Origin: Lachancea mirantina
Taxonomy: Eukaryota > Ascomycota > Saccharomycetes > Saccharomycetales > Saccharomycetaceae
DNA: 64,000 nucleotides
NCBI GenBank assembly: GCA_900074745.1
Contig: LT598468.1
Location: forward strand, 1,714,693-1,778,692
Direction: 5' to 3'
The notes beneath the pieces were generated by a model. It was given only the letters and a program-made list of their open reading frames with translations, did not search any database and had not been told where the DNA came from. Both the position numbers and the translations under genes were made by a program. Numbering within the stretch: the first letter of the stretch is position 1; each line of letters begins with the position of its first letter. This document shows positions 29,764 through 39,600 of this stretch, in pieces.

Positions 29764-30927
29764 ATGAAAGCCTTGCAAGGGCCACGCACCCTTCTTAGAA
29801 GATCTCTCTTTTCAGGAAAACTATTCCAACAGGAGCGTTCGAGAAATGCTGCCAACCAGTTCAAGAATGATCCTGTCTCATCTGTTCAGGAACGAACACT
29901 GTTCGAACAAATATTCCTAGAAATTATGAAGAAAGATGAGAAAAAGAATGCACAGACGGGCCTCGGGCAGTCATTGCCAATAAAAACTCTACAGCGCATG
30001 GACAGTGCGGAAAACTTACAAATTGTTTTTGAAAAGAAAAAGCCGTCAATTTCTGATGCGAAACCAGCGGAGAATGGCATCGATCAGAAAGCTGTCGAAG
30101 AACACCAATCACCGCGCCTTACTAAGGACGATATAAGGAGATATCCGGTTTCACTGACATCCACATACTTTGCTGAACAAGACGTATCCAAATCTGCTTT
30201 AAAGGGCCAAAATGTCTCTAGCCCTGACCTCAGGCTTAGAAGCACCGTCAAAGCAGAGACTGTGGAGAAGCTAGAAACCAAGGAAAAACTAAAAGCAGCC
30301 CTTCAAAAAGCTTTGAAGCCTCATCTGGAATTTTTGAGTCGAAAAATACATACTGATCAGGACTGCTTGAAACAACTGAAATTGTACTTCGATTTGTATG
30401 CCAAGACTGCAAACAGCACAGAAAAGCTCAATTCAGAAACCTTGAAACATGTTGGAGAGGCTTGCAGGCGCAGTCCCTCTTCCTTACCACAACCCTATAC
30501 CATGACCCTTCCGTACATTGTAAAGCATCTTTTGAGTGATGAAGAATTTAGCTTTCCTCTAGACAGAAGGTACACGCTGATAACAGCAGTCTACACGTGG
30601 TGCAAACGCAACAGTGACTTGGAGCTCTATTTGATAGTTTGCAACGTCGATTTTTACAATTTGTTAATGAAGTATTCGTGGGAAAACTACCAAGATATCG
30701 CTCAGCTTCGTCAATTAGTCACAGAAATGAGCGTCAACGGATTTCTAGGTGACGTCGATACTATTGAGATTTTACAAGATATTGTGCTAGAAGTCAACAA
30801 CTCAAACATAGACAACAAAACTGCTACAGACACCTATCCCGTGGATGCGCTGTGGTGCCAGGAAATTGTGGAGAACTTAAGATACATCGAACGATACCTC
30901 GCTAAGCTAAAGAGAAGTCAACTATAA
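29764..30927 (+). CDS. MTF2: Mitochondrial mRNA processing/translation factor Mtf2 (Nam1)
   Basis: Matrix protein that in S. cerevisiae binds the amino-terminal domain of mitochondrial RNA polymerase Rpo41 with Sls1, coupling transcription to RNA stability and translation. The protein has 387 residues (S. cerevisiae: 440). The first 30 residues are rich in Arg, Lys and Leu without acidic residues until the first Glu (MKALQGPRTLLRRSLF), a good mitochondrial presequence. The rest is helical and charged with no domain I can name. The assignment leans on synteny (PRP11, MTF2, FAD1 in order as in YDL043C-YDL045C) and on presequence and length. Confidence 0.8.
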   Translation: MKALQGPRTLLRRSLFSGKLFQQERSRNAANQFKNDPVSSVQERTLFEQIFLEIMKKDEKKNAQTGLGQSLPIKTLQRMDSAENLQIVFEKKKPSISDAKPAENGIDQKAVEEHQSPRLTKDDIRRYPVSLTSTYFAEQDVSKSALKGQNVSSPDLRLRSTVKAETVEKLETKEKLKAALQKALKPHLEFLSRKIHTDQDCLKQLKLYFDLYAKTANSTEKLNSETLKHVGEACRRSPSSLPQPYTMTLPYIVKHLLSDEEFSFPLDRRYTLITAVYTWCKRNSDLELYLIVCNVDFYNLLMKYSWENYQDIAQLRQLVTEMSVNGFLGDVDTIEILQDIVLEVNNSNIDNKTATDTYPVDALWCQEIVENLRYIERYLAKLKRSQL

Positions 30928-31069
30928 ACAACTAATCGCTCGTATGTGTCGATCCGAGTCAGGACACTATTTACGAGAGAGTCGTCGATTTTTGACCTCA
31001 ACGAGCTCGCAAACTAGATCGCCGATCTAATAATTATTGCATCAGCGCTCGGCCGTCGTTCCATCACAA

Positions 31070-31984
31070 ATGACTTTGAGTTCAATAGCAGAGCACTGCT
31101 TCAATGTGACAAGAGGCTATCTTTCCCTGCCAGATGAAACGGCTTTCATATCGGAAACAAAGGAAGCTATTAACCTGACGAGGCACCAGCTAATGGAGAT
31201 CGTCTTTAAGCACTGGGATCCTTTTAGTAAGCAAATTTCGTTCTCGTTCAACGGTGGGAAGGATTGCCAAGTCCTTTTGATAATATATCTATCTTGTCTG
31301 TGGGAATTTTTCATGCAAAGCATTACAAACTCAGAGTTTCCTGCTCAATATCACAGATTTCCGTTCGAAACTCTCCCCACGGTGTACATAAACCGTGAAG
31401 AAACGTTTGAAACTCTCGAAAGTTTGATAGAATCAACGAGAATCAGATATTGCTTGTCCATTTACGAGTCTCCTCGAAATCAATCCACCATGCAAGCTGC
31501 CTTCAGCGACTACTTAGCTAAACACAGCGAAACAACAGCGATTGTCATTGGCATACGGCACACAGACCCATTTGGGGAAGACCTGGAGTGCGTACAGGAA
31601 ACCGACTCCGATTGGCCAAAATTCATGAGGATACAGCCGCTTTTGCACTGGAAGCTAGCAAATGTGTGGAGCTTTCTCATCTACTCGGGAGAGGAGATAT
31701 GCGGACTATACGGATTGGGATTCACGTCTATCGGTAGCGTAAACTCGACCATCCCCAATCCTTATCTAAAGGAAAGCCCTGACCATTACGGCTCATTCAC
31801 CCACAAGGTGAATCATTTCAAAACAGAGCAGAATATGAGCTACAACGAAAGCCAGCGAGAAGGTATTAAAGTGTCATCAGTCTCAGCTAAAGACCTTGAA
31901 GTTGTGAGGTCCAAGGAAGATACTAAATTTTTCCCTGGGTGGTACCTCATTGATGACGCACTGGAGCGGAAGGGAAGGATCTAA
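31070..31984 (+). CDS. FAD1: FAD synthetase (FMN adenylyltransferase)
   Basis: Cytosolic enzyme that joins FMN and ATP to make FAD. The protein has 304 residues from the ATG at 31070 (S. cerevisiae: 306); the frame continues 11 codons upstream only from a TTG. It has the PAPS reductase-like fold of eukaryotic FAD synthases: a PP-loop-type motif FSFNGGKDCQVLL at about residue 56, GIRHTDPFGEDL at about 160, QPLLHWKLANVWSFL at about 186, and the C-terminal PGWYLIDDALERKGRI. It is convergent with MRP10 (71-bp gap). Confidence 0.96.
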   Translation: MTLSSIAEHCFNVTRGYLSLPDETAFISETKEAINLTRHQLMEIVFKHWDPFSKQISFSFNGGKDCQVLLIIYLSCLWEFFMQSITNSEFPAQYHRFPFETLPTVYINREETFETLESLIESTRIRYCLSIYESPRNQSTMQAAFSDYLAKHSETTAIVIGIRHTDPFGEDLECVQETDSDWPKFMRIQPLLHWKLANVWSFLIYSGEEICGLYGLGFTSIGSVNSTIPNPYLKESPDHYGSFTHKVNHFKTEQNMSYNESQREGIKVSSVSAKDLEVVRSKEDTKFFPGWYLIDDALERKGRI

Positions 31985-32055
31985 TCATCGTCTTAATCAT
32001 TGCAAGTATATAGAGAAGTTAAGACAAAGGACGCATTACATACAAGAACGACATT

Positions 32056-32343
32056 CTAGTCGTGAGGCTTTCCAGAGACTCTGTCGTACAACCTGGCAGC
32101 ATGATAGTTTATATTACTTCTTTTCACGGTGGCTCCTTTACCCATCGCATTTACCGACGTACATGCCTTCAGATCCTTCGCGAGTTCTTCACAGGTGGCA
32201 TTCATGTGTCCGTTCGATGACCAGCATTGTAAAAGGTTGGACATAAGCACAAGGCATCTGTTAGCTTCTTGTTGAACAACAGGTTTTTTCACTTTCAGCC
32301 TCGGAAGAGGAGGCAGTCTATGGATCGGTGCCTTACCTGACAT
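32056..32343 (-). CDS. MRP10: Mitochondrial small-subunit ribosomal protein Mrp10 (mS37)
   Basis: CHCH-fold protein of the mitochondrial ribosome, imported and oxidised through Mia40. The protein has 95 residues, the same as in S. cerevisiae. A twin CX9C motif is exact: C30/C40 and C51/C61. The N-terminus is basic and proline-rich ([11 protein letters not shown]), in keeping with a presequence-like segment. It sits between FAD1 and SDH5, with FAD1 as neighbour in S. cerevisiae also. Confidence 0.95.
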   Translation of the reverse strand: MSGKAPIHRLPPLPRLKVKKPVVQQEANRCLVLMSNLLQCWSSNGHMNATCEELAKDLKACTSVNAMGKGATVKRSNINYHAARLYDRVSGKPHD

Positions 32344-32720
32344 AGTCTCAACTCAGGGAATCAGCCTTGGCAAATTCCTACTATTCCTTCGGTTTCTGAA
32401 GATTCCTCACTGAAAAGTGTCTCTTCCTCTAGTTCAGGTTTTCAATTTTTTTTTCTCCACTTTCTGACCCAGGAAGAGAGAGACGACCATAACATCACTT
32501 CTAAAACTCTCTCAAGAACAAGGCAAGCTGGCGCCTCAAGGTAGCCCCAGTCTTTTATTCGTCGCAACCGCCGAAGATATCTAGCTTGTCATTTGGAAGT
32601 AGTTGAAAAAGCGCACATAAATGCTGCACGTAGGCGTTGTCAGTCATAATAGTGATAATATTAACAATAATACCGAGGCCTATATACAAGTGGTTGAAGC
32701 AGGAAAAGGTACGCATACCA
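32344..32720. promoter_or_regulatory. Gap between MRP10 and SDH5
   Basis: 377 bp holding the MRP10 promoter and the SDH5 3' end, both genes being on the minus strand. There is a T-rich tract near 32442-32456. I see no further gene. Confidence 0.3.
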
Positions 32721-33209
32721 TCAATATTTGGAGAGGTCAGGCATCCGCAAAATCTCTTTTTCCCTATTGACGCTGAAGTCCTGCAGCATTTTCAGTATTT
32801 TTGAATTTTCCCATCTCTTGGGTAGTGGAGTCACGCTATAGTTCTTGGTGGCCCAATAGTAAATATCCCAGTCCAGTTCGTTCAGCAACTGATCATATTC
32901 TTCTAGCTCTTCCGGGGTCATGCTTTTCAGGTGTTGAGCAGCAAAACGAGAAAGTAGTAAATCCGTTTCCAGAATGCCCCTCTTTCTCGACTGATAGATC
33001 AAACGGGCAGTTTTTTTGTCAAGTGGCTCATCTGTTCTTTTAATGGGTTCCACTTTCACTCTAAGCAGGACGTCGTCGTCGTCTTCTTGGGTCTTAGGTT
33101 TATCAGCACTGAAGCGTGGGGCAGTCGTGGAAAAACAGAACAAGCCCGGGCTGCGAACTCCTAGTAACTGAATTCTTCTGAATGGTATTTTATTTAATAG
33201 CATAGGCAT
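32721..33209 (-). CDS. SDH5: Succinate dehydrogenase assembly factor Sdh5 (Emi5/SDHAF2)
   Basis: Mitochondrial matrix protein that promotes covalent attachment of FAD to Sdh1. The protein has 162 residues, as in S. cerevisiae. An N-terminal presequence ([17 protein letters not shown]) precedes the SDHAF2 domain. Its signature is [17 protein letters not shown] near residue 72, and later [14 protein letters not shown] start at Met3 is equally possible. It fits well with FAD1, which makes the cofactor, lying 1.5 kb away, though adjacency probably comes from the old gene order rather than co-regulation. Confidence 0.95.
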   Translation of the reverse strand: MPMLLNKIPFRRIQLLGVRSPGLFCFSTTAPRFSADKPKTQEDDDDVLLRVKVEPIKRTDEPLDKKTARLIYQSRKRGILETDLLLSRFAAQHLKSMTPEELEEYDQLLNELDWDIYYWATKNYSVTPLPKRWENSKILKMLQDFSVNREKEILRMPDLSKY

Positions 33210-33319
33210 GTTGTATGGCTAGATTCCACAGTTGTGCGGGGGATTTGGCTACCTTCAATAGTGGCTTGATTAATGTATGTATTTGCAAACTTCCGTCCCC
33301 GGATACATTAAACTAAAAC

Positions 33320-33325
33320 CACGTG
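33320..33325. promoter_or_regulatory. CACGTG E-box upstream of SDH5
   Basis: Palindromic CACGTG within TAAAACCACGTGAT, about 110 bp before the SDH5 ATG. The same 14-mer occurs upstream of ATG13. Cbf1-type factors bind such sites. Confidence 0.5.
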
Positions 33326-33445
33326 ATTTGTTGAAGAAGTGATTTGACAATGCTTAGTGGACTATCTCATCAACACCACGGGACAACTGGCTGATTTAAA
33401 AGTCGCTAAAAGCTATTACTGTTTACTTAGAATGTTTAAGTCTCT

Positions 33446-33976
33446 TTAGTAAGCTGGGAACAGCACTTCTCCGGTCAGGCACGAGATTTCCTCGTCGTCA
33501 ACCGTGAAAGCTCTGGCCACAATACTGTATTTTCCTGGAGGCACTTCACCTGGAATCTCCACGCTCTTCTCGAGCATATACTCACCGGGTGAAAGTGGGC
33601 ATGACAAGCCATTAACGTCGTTGTTTTCGAGCTCCTCGCAAATGTCGTAGGTCTGGCTCAAAAGCTTGATGTACCCTAGACGCACCTCCACATCCACATA
33701 GGCACCTTCGTTAACCTCTTTGCTGAGTTTCCCCGCAGCTGAGATTGTCAAGTTTTCCCCACGGACTGGAGGGTTTGGTAGCAGGTTGATGAGCCTAATG
33801 TCCAAAAGCTGTGACTCACTCGCGTCACACTGTTGAAGTGGAGAGTCGCCAGCTATGGGCTTGTTGTCGCTTGAAATTCCCGGAAAGCGGAAAAGCCCCT
33901 GGAAAGCTGGTAATGCAGTCGCCGCTGCTAGCCAAAAGGCAAGGAAAACGAGAGAACGAGGGTTTAATATAGCCAT
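33446..33976 (-). CDS. NPC2: NPC2-type sterol transfer protein
   Basis: Vacuolar-lumen ML-domain lipid carrier that hands sterol to Ncr1. I prefer the ATG at 33976 (176 residues; S. cerevisiae has 173), because it starts directly with a signal peptide (basic residue, then [15 protein letters not shown]). An in-frame ATG at 34048 would add 24 residues in front of it. The ML domain follows, with paired cysteines (C in [28 protein letters not shown]) and the typical ending [20 protein letters not shown] strong inverted repeat with two CACGTG boxes lies about 125 bp upstream. Confidence 0.93.
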   Translation of the reverse strand: MAILNPRSLVFLAFWLAAATALPAFQGLFRFPGISSDNKPIAGDSPLQQCDASESQLLDIRLINLLPNPPVRGENLTISAAGKLSKEVNEGAYVDVEVRLGYIKLLSQTYDICEELENNDVNGLSCPLSPGEYMLEKSVEIPGEVPPGKYSIVARAFTVDDEEISCLTGEVLFPAY

Positions 33977-34445
33977 TTTGAAAAGCTGGTTTAAATTAAG
34001 TTTTATTCTATTGGCTATATTTCTATAGATGCAAAGGGTTTGTGCCATCCATCAGGTCTCCTTATTGTTGAAATTACCAAACTGGCGGAGATTGTCCCTT
34101 TTCACGTGCGGAGACAGCCATCTCCGCACGTGACTTCAGTGACAGAAAATAGCCTCTCTAAGCTGTAATCTACACTATCTGACAACAAAAACGGACCCGA
34201 AAACATATTTATTCCTGAATCATTAAATATGGTACAGAAGAAAAAGAGGAAGATGGTTTTAGCGTTTGTCTCTTTTAATTATTTGAAAATTGACTACGTT
34301 CTCACCTTTCCACCTTTTTTCTTTTAGGCTTTATACTTTCTTTGCATTGTTCCATTATAACCTCGCGTTTCTTCATTAGTGTTTGACAAAATATTTTAAA
34401 AAATGCTGTTTGACCAAGCAACGCATTGGCTTGTTTATCCTTATG
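33977..34445. promoter_or_regulatory. Gap between NPC2 and SIT4
   Basis: 469 bp with the NPC2 promoter and the SIT4 3' end. Its main feature is the inverted repeat at 34102-34133, listed separately. The part next to SIT4 is T-rich. No gene is evident. Confidence 0.4.
34102..34133. repeat. Perfect inverted repeat with two CACGTG boxes
   Basis: Arms TCACGTGCGGAGA (34102-34114) and its exact complement (34121-34133) are separated by 6 bases. Each arm contains CACGTG (34103-34108 and 34127-34132). Read on the minus strand, the right arm gives GTCACGTG, a perfect Cbf1/CDEI-type site. A further GCGGAGA copy lies at 34085-34091. It could be a double bHLH operator for NPC2 or a hairpin in a transcript. 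Confidence 0.85.
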
Positions 34446-35375
34446 TCACAAGAAATAGCCTCCGCGCTGGGTCGTGTGGCTAGATTCCTGAATGTAGTCA
34501 TCAGGCACCGCGGAGAAAATCTTGAAGGTCGGCTCGAGGTCTTCGTCCACCTTCATGACACTGGCAACATTACCACACCGATAGCAGTAGTTAGGTGCGG
34601 ACCAGACGGTAACGACGTCTTTCTCGGAAAAATGATATTTGAAACCTTCCATCACAAGTTGATGTGCTCGGGCGATGAGACTAAGCCCGTTGACGTGGTT
34701 GAACTCGCGGGCCACCTTGCTGCCGAAAAGCCATCCTGCGCCTCTCGGAGAAACTTGCCAGGCCTCGACATTATCTGGATCACTCCAGAGCAGATCTGAG
34801 AACCCACCTTCGTGAGGAACCTCCTGAGCCCTGGAAAGCACACGTATCTGATCGAGCATACGGATTTCTGGCGACAGACCACCATGCACACAGAGGATCT
34901 TGCCATCTATGATCGCTGCTAGGGTCAAAAAGTCGAAGACCTGACAACAATACTTCCAGACGGTGGTCGACCCATACTTGTTTAAACACTCCTCGTAGAA
35001 CCCATATACTTGCGTGATCTGACGCGATTCGTGGTTACCACGAACCAGAGTCAAACGTGAAGGGTACTTGACCTTGAGACACATCAGAAGTGTAAAAGTT
35101 TCCAGACTGTAGTAACCGCGATCCACGTAGTCTCCCAAGAAAATGTAATTTATTTGGTCAGGAAAGCCGCCTGAAGTTCTGAATAGCTCGAGCAGATCGT
35201 GAAACTGGCCATGGATATCGCCACAAACCGTAACGGGTGTTTGCACAGGTTGTATATTAGACTCTTCCATAAGCAATTCTTTCACCATTTCGCATAATTG
35301 CTTCATTTCCGCCTCGGTTAAAGACTGGCATTTCTTGATTTTTTCCAGCCAATGGTCTGGGCCTCTTTCAACCAT
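34446..35375 (-). CDS. SIT4: PP2A-like serine/threonine phosphatase Sit4 (PP6)
   Basis: Catalytic subunit of the TORC1-controlled PP6-type phosphatase that works with Tap42 and the SAP proteins in the G1/S transition and nitrogen signalling. The protein has 309 residues (S. cerevisiae: 311). PPP-family metal-binding motifs are intact: [23 protein letters not shown] and [17 protein letters not shown], plus HGGLSP and the C-terminal YFL that is carboxymethylated in PP2A-type enzymes. Start and end match the family. It is the last gene of the doubly syntenic block. Confidence 0.97.
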   Translation of the reverse strand: MVERGPDHWLEKIKKCQSLTEAEMKQLCEMVKELLMEESNIQPVQTPVTVCGDIHGQFHDLLELFRTSGGFPDQINYIFLGDYVDRGYYSLETFTLLMCLKVKYPSRLTLVRGNHESRQITQVYGFYEECLNKYGSTTVWKYCCQVFDFLTLAAIIDGKILCVHGGLSPEIRMLDQIRVLSRAQEVPHEGGFSDLLWSDPDNVEAWQVSPRGAGWLFGSKVAREFNHVNGLSLIARAHQLVMEGFKYHFSEKDVVTVWSAPNYCYRCGNVASVMKVDEDLEPTFKIFSAVPDDYIQESSHTTQRGGYFL

Positions 35376-35629
35376 GGGATTTTGATTCTTGTATATGTTT
35401 AGGTTGAATCACCAATTTGGACTCTTGCCAATATTTTGCTAGTTTAAGGTATCCCTCGGACTTCTCGGGTAAATATGGTAAAATAGTACGCTACTAGTCT
35501 TGAAACGTTGGCTTCAGGGAATACGCGCGGTCTTCAACAAGCTTATAACTAAAAAGGTTGCTCTAAGTATCAGTTAGCCACCACCTTCTTGCCAGGAGCC
35601 TCCCAGCTTCCTTCGTTTTGGATAAATTT

Positions 35630-35908
35630 TCACACGATGAGAACCTTCGAAATGATTGATATCACGATCAACGTATTTGTAAGACGTGTTTTTAGTACCT
35701 GGTAACGTGACAGTGATGCACCAGAGAAGCATTGTAGATAACGATAAAGGGGTTTCAACCTAGCGTCAGGAAACATGCCAACATGCCCTCTTGTTAAGTC
35801 ATTTGGAGCAAGCCCTGTTTTAATTTCTTCATTTACTATACTTTTTTGAAATACTCTCACTAATGAGTGTAAAGGTCCAAAGGTCCAAACTCTTAATAGA
35901 CTGCTCAT
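35630..35908 (-). CDS. Doubtful 92-codon ORF, no known relative
   Basis: An ATG-started frame of 92 codons inside the SIT4-GDB1 gap. A TATATA stretch lies about 40 bp before the ATG. The predicted protein has no domain I recognise and ends in a short hydrophobic stretch (LIVISIISKVLIV). It could be a chance ORF, a lineage-specific small protein, or the relic of a gene lost at the breakpoint. I rate it more likely non-coding. Confidence 0.15.
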   Translation of the reverse strand: MSSLLRVWTFGPLHSLVRVFQKSIVNEEIKTGLAPNDLTRGHVGMFPDARLKPLYRYLQCFSGASLSRYQVLKTRLTNTLIVISIISKVLIV

Positions 35909-36498
35909 CTAGTTTATCACATCTATTAAGAAATCCTACAACATTCATATATAATCTATCTAAGTAAAGGAACAATTAGGAGGGTACGGGTTCATTAGAT
36001 TTTCTACGCAAACATGGAATATTGGTGCCAACTTCCTTTTTGGAGACTTCTGCCTTGTTCCAGTGTCGCAACTAATTTTCCCCCTTATGGCAACGCATGG
36101 AACGATGTTCTACAAGTAAACGGCAGTCCGCCACAAAACGACTGAGCTCGATTAGCTCCAAGCCATCATCCTGGGATCCGCTTAGAAAAACGATCTATAT
36201 ATAAGGAGTAGTGAGAGAAATTCAAGACTAAGTCAAAAAAATTAACTCCACTTCTTTTGACAACTGTCACTTTTGTCGAAAAACTTCACCTTTCAACAGT
36301 TGCATACGGCTTTCTTTTTAACCGAGTAATGTGACCATATTTAATGGTATTTGAGTTGATTCGCTACATTAATGATAAGTAAAAGAAGCATAACACTGCC
36401 CGGTTGATCTCGTTGAGTGGTAAGACGCTGTCGTCGAAAACTAGATATCACAGTCGCTTTTTACGTTCAATTGCAGCTTTGCGAACCCTACTTCAACA

Positions 36499-36538
36499 AG
36501 GGGCGGCATCTCGGGCCAAGGGGCCGAGCAGTATAAAA
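36499..36538 (+). promoter_or_regulatory. GDB1 promoter: two STREs and a TATA box
   Basis: Two AGGGG stress-response elements (36499-36503 and 36519-36523) stand in a GC-rich stretch immediately before TATAAAA (36532-36538), 105 bp from the GDB1 ATG. Msn2/Msn4 bind AGGGG, and glycogen genes are known STRE targets in S. cerevisiae. Confidence 0.7.
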
Positions 36539-36642
36539 GCGGCCTAGCTATAGGCTCGAGGAAATTGCGATGAAGAATAGGATCGTCCCTTTTTCAACCT
36601 GATTTTCGAAGAATTTACATAATATCAACGCTAGCGCGGAGA

Positions 36643-39600
36643 ATGAGGGAACTGCTCTTAAGGTTATCAGAGTCTGGAGAGCCAATTGTTAGTTGTTCGT
36701 ACGGGAAAGGTGTTTTGACATTACCATCGTTGCCGCCATGCAAAGATCAGAAGAATTCTGATCCTTCTTTTAGAGTGTATCTTGTGATAGCGGGAGGTTC
36801 CCCTGTGACACGTGACGGCTTAGTGTGGACAAACTGTCCCCCGACTTCCGACACTCCATTTGCTCGCGACAAGTTTTACAAAAAAAGAATCAATGCGAGT
36901 TTCCAGCGGGATGACCACGTCGCGCTGGACATTTTTGCGCCCGGTTCTTACTGTTTCTATCTGTCCTACTGCAACGACAACGATGAGCTAGAGACCACCC
37001 GCCGATTTTATTTTGTCGTGCCTCCCACGCTAACAATCGGCGACCGGTTTTTGCAATTGAACGCTATTGCGATGGAGACTGTTGTTTCCAAGTGGATGGG
37101 GAAGGATTGGGATCGTGTGTTTGAAAAAGTCGCCTCAAAGGGTTACAATATGGTGCATTTCACTCCGTTGCAACAGCGCGGGTCGTCGAATTCTCCATAT
37201 TCCATATACGATCAGCTCCAGTTCGATACACATTTTTTCAAAAAGCCCGAAGACGTGGGACAGATGATCGAGCGACTGCATGAGAAGTTCAAAATGCTAG
37301 CTCTGACCGATGTCGTGTTCAACCATACAGCCGACAATTCCCCTTGGCTTCGTGATCATCCAGAAGCCGGCTACAATCATAAAACTGCACCTCATCTAAC
37401 GGCTGCTATAGAGCTCGATCAGGCGCTGCTGGACTTTAGCAGCAAAATGAAACAATTAGGTTATCCAACGACTCTTCGCAGCACACAAGATCTTATCCGG
37501 GTGATGGAGGGAGTCAAGGTTCATGTTTTGGGGTCCTTGCGACTCTGGGAGTATTATGTCGTAGATGTGGAAGCTGCTCTGGCCGCTGTTGAAAGTCATT
37601 GGGAGTCAGCTTCACATGAGGAGATTGATGTTCCGCAAGAAATTAAGGAAAATCCAGTACAGCTCGCCAGTTTTGTTCGTGAAAAGACAGGCGAGGAAGG
37701 CTTTGGAACTCTGGGAGACAGATTTTCTAATAAGCTTCAAATTTCGAAGTTCATTAGCATCCTCAAATCAGTGTATGGCTTAAACTTTGACAAAGATATG
37801 TCTAGCCAAGTTGAAACAATTTTGAACGAGATAAATTTACCTTTATATCGCGAATATGACGAGGACGTTAGAGAAATTCTTGAACAACTTTACAATCGGA
37901 TCAAGTATCTTCGCATTGATGAGCACGGCCCAAGTTTGGGCGAGGTCAACAACGATTCGCCTTTAACGGAGCCATATTTCACTAGATTTAAGGCAAAGGA
38001 TGGCGAGGCGTATGCGCTGGCAAACAATGGCTGGATATGGAATGGGAATCCCTTGGTAGATTTTGCATCTTCAAAATCTAGGGCCTATCTAAGGAGAGAA
38101 GTAATTGTGTGGGGAGACTGTGTGAAACTGCGCTACGGATCAGGGCCAGATGATTCACGATATCTATGGGATCGCATGTCAAAATATATTGAGATGACAG
38201 CCAAACTGTTTGATGGCTTTCGTATTGATAATTGTCACTCGACCCCCCTTCACGTCGGCGAATATTTTCTGGACCTTGCTCGCAAGCATAATCCCAATCT
38301 TTATGTTGTGGCGGAACTGTTCTCGGGATCTGAGTCTATGGATTGTCTTTTTGTAGAAAGACTTGCCATATCGTCACTTATTCGGGAAGCCATGCAGGCC
38401 TGGTCCGAAGAAGAACTCTCGCGCCTAGTACACAGACACGGGGGTAGGCCAATTGGATCATACAAGTTTCTCCCTCTCGATGACTTTGCCTACCCAATGA
38501 GTGATGAACTAAGCGTTACTGATTCGAAAGCGGATGATCAGACGCTAAAGCATGCCTCTGAAATTAGGATCCCAAAAATCCTTACTGCTGTACCACCCCA
38601 CGCTTTATTCATGGACTGTACACATGATAATGAAACGCCATTTCAAAAGAGAACCGTTGAAGACGCACTCCCCAATGCGGCTCTAGTAAGCCTTTGTGCA
38701 ACAGCTATTGGCTCGGTATATGGTTATGATGAAATGTTTCCCTATCTTTTGGATGTTGTCGGCGAGTCGCGAACATACGCAATCAAAATGGATGATGGTA
38801 TTTCTCCGGTTAAAAAGCGGCTATATGAAATTCGTGATTCTATGGCAAGAGAAAACCCAGATATTGAGGACTCCGAAACGCACGTCCATCATGAGGGCCA
38901 GTACATTACTCTTCAAAGAAGTAATGCTCGCAGTGGTGCAGGCTGGTTTTTGATTGCTAGAACGAAATTCTGCGAAGGAGGCGATCAAAAGTTACCCAAA
39001 GTTATTCTTAGAGGCTCTCGCTGTGAACTGGAGATGAGTTATGCCCTTAAAAAGGTTGGTGATGTGATTGAAGATAAGTGGACCATCAAAGGTATTCCAA
39101 CTGAGCTTTGTGAAATTTCCGGCTTTAGAATTACCTATGACGAGGCCAACGGTGATTCAGAAATTGAAATTCCTCAAGATTTTCCTCAAGGATCAATTGC
39201 AGTATTTAGCACTCAACAGAACGGTATGGATCCGGGTCTCAGTCATTTCTTCCGAACAGGGGCTCTCAAGGCCACTGAAAAACTCGATCTGTACTCGTTA
39301 AACGCCGCTTTGTTCAGATGTGATGGTGAGGAAAAAGATGTTAGCTCCGGCAAATTTGGAACGTACAACATCCCCAAATATGGTACTTTAACCTTTTGTG
39401 GCCTGCAAGGTTGGGTAACAGTATTGAGAAATGTTATTTTCCTAAATGATCTAGCGCATCCCATTAGCGACCATCTTAGAGAAGGCTATTGGGCTTTGGA
39501 TTACTTGGTCAATAGGTTAGATTCTTACAAAGAATATCCAGGGATTCAAGAACTTCAAGACTGGCTTGCCTCTCGTTTTGAAAAGATTAAGCAATTACCT

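Larger units (their letters stand above)
35376..36642. promoter_or_regulatory. 1.27-kb gene-poor gap at a synteny break
   Basis: The gene order switches here from the YDL/YOL block (SIT4) to the YPR184-191 block (GDB1). The left part is the SIT4 promoter. In the middle is a 92-codon minus-strand ORF (35630-35908) of doubtful status. The right 150 bp carries GDB1 control sites. No tRNA or LTR that would explain the rearrangement was found. Confidence 0.5.

Noticed and set aside
34383-34799. 138-codon frame on the plus strand across SIT4
   Set aside because: Antisense shadow of the highly conserved SIT4 coding sequence; no domain of its own.
36395-36470. tRNA-like string (GGTTGATCTCGTTGAGTGGT with a GTTCAATTGC further on)
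   Set aside because: Acceptor arms do not pair, no D-stem forms, and the B-box is imperfect and misplaced.
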